From: Atriophallophorus winterbourni
Taxonomy: Eukaryota; Platyhelminthes; Trematoda; Plagiorchiida; Microphallidae
Direction: 5' to 3'
Length of the DNA stretch: 64,000 nucleotides
Assembly: GCA_013407085.1 (NCBI GenBank)
Contig: JACCGJ010020363.1
Location: 1 to 64,000 of the forward strand
A program made the position numbers and the translations under genes. The first letter of the stretch is position 1. The number at the start of each line of letters is the position of its first letter. This document shows positions 56,773 through 64,000 of the stretch, piece by piece. A model generated the notes under the pieces. The model had not been told where the DNA came from, searched no databases, and was given only the letters and a program-made list of their open reading frames with translations.

Positions 56773-57004
56773 TCAGTAAACCTAAGATATACGTATAAAA
56801 GTTAAACGAATTGTACTTTAATGTCCATGTACAGTGACTGTGCTCTTTAGGCATAAATGCTGCATTATCTTTGAGCTGTGCATGCTGATCAATCTAAGCT
56901 TTAGAGTTCGCCGTGGACAGTAAGTTCACCGTTGTCCGTGACCCGTGATCGCCAGGGCTGCGCAGTGTCGTTTGTTTGTCATCTAACTGAATCCAATCTT
57001 ACAT

Positions 57005-57227
57005 CATCATCATGGGGAGCACTACACCGGTAACAAGTAACAAGTACTTAACTGCCATATAACCATGACACGGTAAACATTCCAGATAGATGGGGAAGAG
57101 TAGGACCTAAAATACTACTGAACCTGTACAGTTTGCACAGCCACGCTGGGATGAGGTGCCTACACCTCGAACCAAACATGCATCCAAACAAGTTTCGTGA
57201 ACGAGTAGAGCGACATCATCACAACAG
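57005..57227 (-). mobile_element. LINE family A 3' UTR fragment beside the assembly gap
   Basis: ACCGGTAACAAGTACTTAAC-type start, GATGGGGAAGAGTAGGACC, GGGATGAGGTGCCTACACCT and GTTTCGTGAACGAGTAGAGC match 46170-46370. It runs into the N block. Confidence 0.75.
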
Positions 57228-57247
57228 NNNNNNNNNNNNNNNNNNNN
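57228..57247. other. Assembly gap (20 N)
   Basis: Twenty N bases at the junction between a family A LINE tail and an RTE-like LINE. True size unknown. Confidence 1.
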
Positions 57248-57790
57248 TGCGGATTTCCTCTTCACACGAGCGCTTCCAAGATAGCCTTCGGCGTCCGCCC
57301 GTCTCTTCACGATTGGGTTCCATACCAGAGTATGACGCGTGATGTCATCATAAGGTTTCCGCAAGGTGTGCTCAACCCATCTCCACTTTCTTCTACTGAT
57401 CTGCTGGGCGATCGGGTCCTCAGCAGCAATCTGCCACAGGTCTTGATTCCTGATCTTTTCTGGCCATTTTACCCCAATAATTCGGCGAAGGCGATTATTG
57501 TGGAATGATTGCAAGCGGCCAGAAGACTTTGCGGTCACTCGCCAGGTTTCCGATCCATATAGTAGCACGGATTTGACGTTGCTTCTGAATATACGGAGTG
57601 TCGTGCGTTTGGGACAGAACCTCGACTCCCAATGGGTTTCAACGCTATGACGCGTATCTGGCTTTGCCGATTCTGGCGACTATGTCTTACGTCAGTGACA
57701 CCACTTATTGAAAACAATGCTTTGCCGAGGTAGACAAAATTGCGTGACGTCTTTGACTGCTTTTACCAATTGATGGTGATTGACGGGTGC

Positions 57791-58567
57791 TCATAAGTTA
57801 GCACACGCGGACTCTGTTGTTGCGGTATTCACGCGTAGTCCTGCATATGAAGCAAAGTGTGCTAGTCTATCGGTCTTTCTCTGAAGAAGTTGGGGGTCAC
57901 GTGATATCAAGCAGACATCATCAGCGTATTCCAGATCCTCCAAATGCTCGGATTCCTTCCAATCGATACCATTCCTCTCAACTTTTACTGTCTGTTTCAT
58001 TATCCAGTCTATTACCAACAGAAAAATCATTGGGGAAAACAGGCATCCATGGCGAACGCCAGTCTCAACTCCAAATGGATCGGTCAGTCTTCCGTTGTGA
58101 ATTACCTGACAGGAGGCACCGTCATACAGCTGCTTTATGAGGTCCATGTACAGCGGTGGGACCCCATAGTGTGGCAAAAGCTTCCATATGAATTCGCGGT
58201 CCACACTGTCGAAGGCTTTCTCAAAATCTATGAAGTTGAGGCAAAGAGGCGATTGCCATTCAATGCTTTGTTCAATTATTATGCGGAGGGTCGCAATTTG
58301 GTCGATGCCAGACTTTTGTTTTCTGAAGCCTGATTGCTCTGGCCGTAACACTTGGTCGATAGCGTCGCGCAAACCCATAAGGATGATGCGTGTAAGTACT
58401 TTACTAGGGACTGAGAGCAGAATGATACCTCGCCAGTTTTTGCATAGCCTCAGATCCCCTTTCTTAGGAAGTTTGACCAAATGACCTCTTTTCCAATCAT
58501 TTGGGACCCGTCTTTCTGACCAGATTTTCTGCAGCAGAGGAAGTAACATATCAGCCGAGGTGTCCAA
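57791..58567 (-). pseudogene. RTE-like reverse transcriptase domain
   Basis: 258 codons. Catalytic blocks FEKAFDSVDR and YADD keep the metal-binding aspartates. GVRHGCLFSPMIFLLV replaces the usual GVRQGC. The upstream block KNGKAPGPDGIPPEAL lies in another frame because of a ~1-base shift near 58640. Confidence 0.88.
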
Positions 58568-58632
58568 ATCAGCCTTCAGAGCTTCTGGTGGAATCCCATC
58601 TGGACCTGGTGCTTTGCCATTCTTTAGCGATT

Positions 58633-59340
58633 TTAAGGCAAAAAGGATTTCATTTCGACCGGGGGGTCGGTGTTTACGTCTAGCAAATTTGTTGCTGGTG
58701 GGATGTCAGTGACTGAAGTAGGTGCTGGTCGATTTAGGAGTTCCTTGAAGTGCTCCATCCATCGCTTTCTTTGCACCGATTCCTGACTGATAAGGTTACC
58801 TTCACCGTCCTTTATTATTTTGCCGTAAGGTATTTTCCTTCCTGATAAGGTTCTGGTAATGTTGTAGCCGGTGTTCAGGTCTCTCTTTTCTGCTGCATTT
58901 TCCGCCTCCGTTGCCAGCATTTCATAGAACCGCCTCTTGTCACTTCTGGCACTTCGTTTCACGTCTTTATTTAGGGAGCCGTATTGTTTGATCAGTTGGT
59001 TTTTCTGCTTGGTGTCCTTACACCGGAGGATCTGTTGTTTCAGCTGCCTTCTCGAGTTGATCAGTGTCCAAGTCTCACTCGAGATCCACTCTTTGTCTTT
59101 CTTTACCCGTCTGCCAATTACGTGCTTACAAGTGTCTTGCCAACAGTCTTTCAGAGCGGTCCAGTGTTCATTTATTGGGAGTTCAGGGGTTAAGTTGTTG
59201 AGCGATTCGAATCTGTTTTTCAGTGAGATTGAGAAAATCTCTCTTGTACGCTCTTCCCTTAGTTTCTGCGTGTGATACTTTATACTAGGCCGACTGCCGG
59301 TTTCGTAGAAAGCTCTCAACTTGATTTTAATTTTGGCCAT
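58633..59340 (-). pseudogene. RTE-like ORF2 linker between endonuclease and RT
   Basis: 235 codons starting MAKIKIKLRAFYETGSR, with the basic, helical HWTALKDCWQDTCKHVIGRR and RKRWMEHFKELLNR stretches typical of RTE linkers. Ends at the frameshift before the RT. Confidence 0.85.
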
Positions 59341-59600
59341 TAGAAGGTAGTGATCTGAAGCAACATTCGCACCTCACATTACGCGTGTATCAAGGAGACT
59401 ATGTCTCCACTTTCGTGAAATCGATAGGTGATCGATTTGATTGGCAGTAACGCCATCAGGCGATGTCCAGGTGGCCTTGTGGATGTTTCGGTGTTGAAAG
59501 ATGCTGCCTCCGATGACCAGATCGTTGAGCGAAAATCTGCGAAAACTTCACCGTTCTCATTCATTTCACCTAGGACATGCGTACCCATCACAGATTCTCA

Positions 59601-61149
59601 AAACCTAGCAAGTCTGCATTTACCGCTCCCACTTTCAATCGTATCGCTTATTCCATTAAATGACCCAATTTTCTCCATCAGCGACAGCCTTCGTCATTCA
59701 AGTTTTAGATTTTTAAACGTTTTGTTTTGCCACGCTTTTCTGTTTTATGGGGTGGCATACGGTATTGCATGCGCTTTGCAGAGTTCGACTGTACAAGGAT
59801 GTGTAAATTGGATCATGTGCTTTGATTCGTACTTCCGTCCAGTATCAGGGGCGTAAATCTTACTGAGGTTTTCTGAGTACCATATTTCAGAGGACGCTAT
59901 CTAATGTGATATTGTGAGCAGTAGACTTTTTGTTAAGGTGGTTGACGGCAACTTTTACTGTAGTAATTGTGGCGTTGAATCAAGCGTTGGTCCTACAAAC
60001 ATAGAAGCTCCACTTATAATTACTTCTTTGCTTACTCAAATGATCATTTTTTCAGGTTAAATGTTTGTGTTATATTATACCAGAGCTGAACCCAAATAAT
60101 AATTACTCAAAACACTGAAAATCTTTATAAACTATTGGTCACAATTACCTAACTAGACCCAACACTACTCGCAGCTAGAACAGAGGCGGTCCTTTTGGGT
60201 GAAAAGCCATTACCGTCTCTAACCAAAAGGCAAATTAGGTTGCGCAAGTAAAATAGACCAATCAAAATCGAGAATCAGAGTTTCGAAGGAGAAAGCTTTC
60301 CCAAACAGTTTGCCTGTAACGGAACATTACTGTGCTCATGGCAACCTTATAGAAATCCTCTGAGTGATGTGGAATTCACCAGAGATTCTCGCCGCAAAGC
60401 AGTGTGCTATCGAAATCAAACAATTCAAGAGTAAGGAAGGTATGTGACTGGAAGAGTCGGAATGGCATTGAAATGTTTGTTAATGTTTAGATGCGGTTTC
60501 GAGAATCACCCGGAACGTGTATCGACATGTCTTCCGGATGAAAGTGCCATCATCGGCAATATATTCCTTGAGAACTAATGTGACTATAGTGATGTTGTAC
60601 GCCTTCTTGATTAATATAATGTAGTCTTCTGGCTTCACTATCGGCGGATTTTTAAAATGCCTTTCAGATTGTTGAAGCAATTTTGGTCCTTTCAATACAT
60701 CATAAAAGATTTCATGCCACATTCTGGAAGCCTTTTGAACGCCGAAGAAACAAACGAGCTTGACCTCACAAGTGTACATCGTACCAATTGCGTAGAGTAC
60801 TTGTGGGACTCCCCTCGTGGGTTAAATAATTCGGGAAATTCCGCGATTTATTTTGATTTTTCCTTTGTGGTCAGATAGATAACTCGTGAACCTAGTAAAC
60901 ACATTTCCGTCCTGACAGTATCTCAGCCCCTCTGTGTCAGGTGACTGCAGCATTTTTCTTCACTCGAAGAGAGTAATTTCATGTGTACAGTAAAGCGAAC
61001 ATCCTTTGACTGGCGTTGGTTACATTGTCTGTATATACCACTCACACACATCAATCTTACTTCACAGTGTTTTTAATGTTTCAATTCTATTTGCATTAAC
61101 TCACTGTTTCCATCTGATGAATACAATTATGTGATACTGTGGTATGCGT
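59601..61149. other. Unassigned downstream DNA
   Basis: AT-rich. An antisense open frame at 60480-60779 has no recognised domain. A short GTCCTGACAGTATCTCAGCC at 60911 resembles the SINE-like repeat but is too short to call. Confidence 0.45.
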
Positions 61150-61520
61150 TGAATCAAATAAACTACACAGTGATGTGTTGCTCACATCCCCCGAACTTAC
61201 ATTCCGCTACCGGTTTCTGGCTGTTTGCCATCATCAAATGGAGACAGTAAGATTAGGTTCAGTGAGTCTTGAAACAGTGGATAAGTGGTAAACAAGGTTA
61301 TACTTGAATGCCTCTGTTGCATAGGGTTCGTACAACGAACCACGATGTTCAAACAGAATCACAAAGCGATTCGTGGTCAAGCACTCAAGGCGCTTATGGT
61401 TGACTAAAGTGATGTGTTGAACACATCCCCCGAACGTGCACTCCACTACCGGTTTCTGGCCGTTTGCCATCAGCAGGTGGAGACAGATTAGGTTCATTGA
61501 GCCTTGAAACACAGGTTGTG
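61150..61520 (-). repeat. Hammerhead-bearing tandem repeat, ~1.5 units of 239 bp
   Basis: CCGCTACCGG at 61204 recurs as CCACTACCGG at 61443. On the minus strand the 61443 copy has stem I CTCCAC/GTGGAG (6 bp), core CTGCTGA (A6 changed to C), stem II TGGC/GCCA, GAAAC, CGGTA. The 61204 copy has TTGATGA (C3 changed to T), stem II TGGC/GCCA with loop AAACA, GAAAC, CGGTA. Together they reconstruct a full hammerhead layout. Confidence 0.8.
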
Positions 61521-62164
61521 TGCTTTTTGTTGCCTTTATGGTCCTCTGCCGCCACCAGAATAGAAATTAGCTGTTATAATCGTCTTACGCTTGAGACCAA
61601 AAATGCACGAAATTGCATCAAATGCACAATAGGCTTTGCACAGCCAGAATATGTAGGATTCGTGATTCTCCGATTGGACAAACCTTTGGCGCTTACTTTA
61701 TCCAATATTTGCCAGTATGCTGGGCTTCTGTACCGAGCTACCGGTACTGGTCATTTGCCCGTGAATTTTGCCAGCTGGCAACGAGAACCGTTTACTTTAA
61801 GGATGTGAGATTGTTTTACCGCAATTCTCCGTAATGTTAACGGAATGGCATTAGCACTAAACACCTGGATATTGAGAGAGAGTTATCGGGAATTTGGCTG
61901 ACCTGGAAATTGCTTTCTGTGCACCGGCATTTAAGGCAGTCGCCATACCAATCTGGAGGACTGATTGCAGTCGTGTGAACATTTAACAGGTCGATTCCGT
62001 TCGCATTGATTGTATCGATCTGCTGGCGGTATTTTGTGTTTCTTATTGAAGAACCAAGTTTTGTAAAAGACCGTCGATTCTAAATATCAAACGCAGTAAG
62101 CAAACCAAGTGAAGTTTTCGCATTCGCTCGATTCAGAAATAGAGAGGCCATAAAAACATTACAG
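61521..62164. other. Unassigned downstream DNA
   Basis: An open frame at 61464-61808 overlaps the repeat and has no recognised domain. Confidence 0.4.
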
Positions 62165-62390
62165 TACAGCATATGCAGTTCTTGGCTGCTGAACATGGAT
62201 CACGCCGCCGGCGTGCAACTGACGTCCTACAACGAAGTTCTGACTATCATTGCCAGCGCTGCGGGAGAGATTGTTCCTCCCGAATCTGACTGCTTAGTCA
62301 TTCAAAAAGCTGTAGAACATGAATATTCATGCGATTGTGATGTACATTCATGGTCGACATCGACCGAACAACAACAACAACATTGGGAAG
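62165..62390 (+). mobile_element. LINE family B C-terminal zinc finger and (CAA)n tail
   Basis: In a shifting frame, encodes HCQRCGRDCSS, then GACATCGACCGAACAACAAC with a (CAA) tail at 62368-62381. Starts GCAGTTCTTGGCTGCTGAAC as at 23610. Confidence 0.78.
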
Positions 62391-63679
62391 AGACGTGTTT
62401 GAGGGCAACAGAGATTTGTTCATTACACCCATATAAATGAAAAAGCAAGGAATATGAGCACTCCGGAAACGGGTCAATTTCGTAGACTGCCGGTTGACCC
62501 AGATCCAGTGACTTCGAGTTGTTTGTATGTGAAGGTCGTCTGATCACGTGGGTCTATTGTCTCAACCGTCTGAGGTCCAAATTACCGATTAGTTTTCTGT
62601 CAGTTGCAGATAGATTTGGCTTTTAATATTGTACTTTTAAAATCTACAGGCTACTTTCAGTTGTTTCGTACATACGCTGACCTGATGAGCCAGACGATAT
62701 TTAGTGCATAAGCGTAAGGGCTGTGAACAAAACAGAACCTCGACAGTAAACAAACTTTGGATTTGAATCTGATGAGTGCAATTAACCCTAAACCGCTACA
62801 TTTCTGGAGTATTTGAAGAACGACAAAACTGGTGATTCACGAGTGTCCACAGCTTAACCCAAAATCACTATTATTCTATTTTGAACACCGTGGTTCGTTC
62901 CAAGAAACCTATCCAATTTGCTGATGGAATACATCTTTGGTGCATTATCTTCAAAATATGTTATGTTCGATCTACGTGGACACAGTTTTTAAATGTCGTG
63001 TCCCCTTTCACGATACGTCTTCTATATGGGCTCTTACTGCATTCCTATGAGATACGTGGGTGTGAAAAGGATTTTCGATATCGTATGTTATTGCCTAAAT
63101 CCTCGGTTTCTATTTATCATCGTCTTGCTATTTGGCCTAGAATCACTTTGCTTTTGAACGCTGTGGTTCGTTGTAAGAACATTGTTTAAAAGTGCATCCA
63201 GAATCATGTTGTACTTGGCCTCATAATGTTCAGGCACATTGTGTGCCGTCTGATTGATCAGGACGAAAATCGATACATACAATGCCTTTTCAAATCATGT
63301 GACTGACTGTTCACGCGTATAGACAACAGTTTTGATCGCTGACCTTGCAGCCTGAACGATCATACGTTACAGCTAATTTTTCATCGTGCCAGCAGAACGA
63401 AGTTTATGTGCTGATACACTCAACAAATTTCTATTTTTCGCAATTTTTAGCTGAGCTGATTTAAGCGTCAAGCTCATGTCGGTTGCGCATCTCCCGGTAG
63501 GCCTCCTGTAATTCTGATGCTCTCAGTTAGATACCCTGAAGTCATAAACTAGTCAACCTATGTGCGCTCATCTTTAAGGAAACATTTTATGTGTAGATTG
63601 AAAATGATAAAAACGGTGTTTCACAAAGCATAATCGGAAAATATTCGAGACCAATCCATCAAACATTGGAATGAAAATG
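62391..63679. other. Unassigned downstream DNA
   Basis: Mostly unrecognised. Short antisense pieces of the hammerhead-bearing unit occur at 62881-62905 (TTGAACACCGTGGTTCGTTC) and 63157-63180 (TTGAACGCTGTGGTTCGTTG). Confidence 0.4.
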
Positions 63680-63725
63680 AACTTTGAAACCTTTCGTTGC
63701 TAACACAGAAGCTTCATCAGACTGC
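63680..63725 (-). ncRNA. Possible degraded hammerhead-like motif
   Basis: The minus strand reads CTGATGA (63714-63720), AGCTTCTGTGTT as in the Penelope terminus, then AGCAACGAAAGG. The core is intact, but a stem II of only 3 bp (GCT/AGC) can be drawn and GAAA is shifted. Related to the Penelope-terminus motif at 16135. Confidence 0.4.
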
Positions 63726-63730
63726 CTTAC

Positions 63731-64000
63731 CAATTACTTTCGTGATAGGTATGAACGTGTTCTTGAAATATTAGCATGCAGGAAATATTTCACTGTGAAA
63801 CCACAAATCCAAATGCGATATTAATGAAACTTCAATGTGTGACACAAGTTAATGTTTTTTTTAAAATGGTCGCTCTCATTTTTCAGTAAAACTCAAGCCC
63901 CAAATTTCGGGATTCATTTTAGCTCCTTAATGGCACCTCACCATGGAGCGTCACTATATCATTTTAACTAAATTATAAATTTCTGGGGTTTGAAGCGAAA
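63731..64000. other. Unassigned window end
   Basis: No supported feature. Confidence 0.4.

Larger units (their letters stand above)
57248..59600 (-). mobile_element. RTE-like non-LTR retrotransposon, endonuclease end to C-terminus
   Basis: On the minus strand, in order: GTHVLGEMNENGEVFADF (end of the AP-type endonuclease), a linker frame, then the RT with FIDFEKAFDSVDR and LEYADDVCLISRD, then VLLYGSETWRVTAKSS and RRKWRWVEHTLRKPYDD. At least three frameshifts break it (near 59350, 58640 and 57700), and the catalytic endonuclease part is absent. Confidence 0.88.

Noticed and set aside
1..64000. tRNA, rRNA, CRISPR arrays, bacterial genes
   Set aside because: None seen; the gene structure and repeats are those of an animal genome.

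Overview
The window is nuclear DNA from an animal with long, repeat-filled introns. It is most likely a flatworm, and probably a digenean fluke. I base this on the encoded protein family, the AT-leaning base composition, standard GT-AG introns, and a mix of non-LTR retrotransposons, Penelope-like elements and hammerhead-ribozyme-like repeats of the kind known from trematodes. The species cannot be named from the sequence alone.

One gene dominates. Thirty exons on the + strand between 9060 and 55501 join, with every splice phase matching, into a single 7809-nt reading frame of about 2602 residues that encodes a plexin, the semaphorin receptor. In order it has a signal peptide, Sema domain (exons 1-5), PSI1 (exon 6), an IPT-like stretch (exon 7), PSI2 (exon 8), IPT (exons 9-11), PSI3 (exon 12), further IPT domains (exons 13-18), one transmembrane helix (exon 19), and the split cytoplasmic RasGAP-like domain with an embedded Rho-GTPase-binding domain (exons 20-30). 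The protein is several hundred residues longer than typical plexins. The excess lies mainly in exon 26, which interrupts the GAP domain and contains an in-frame intron-like segment, and in a low-complexity C-terminal tail.

Everything else is mobile or repetitive DNA. Upstream (1-9059): a decayed CR1-like reverse transcriptase, LINE 3' ends and three SINE-like copies. Introns: at least four LINE families, mostly 3' ends; about 20 copies of a SINE-like repeat, some with target-site duplications; two Penelope-like elements with inverted termini; a ~440-bp repeat that shares its 3' tail with a LINE; and several repeats with hammerhead ribozyme cores. Downstream (55502-64000): a MULE-like transposase remnant inside matching inverted repeats, a frameshifted RTE-like LINE next to a 20-N assembly gap, another tandem hammerhead-like repeat and a LINE tail.

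No tRNA, rRNA, CRISPR or bacterial-type operon was seen. The most interesting signals are the hammerhead-like motifs (14769-14808 +, 31594-31636 -, the ~240-bp tandem units, and the Penelope termini) and the inverted-terminus structure of the Penelope-like elements.
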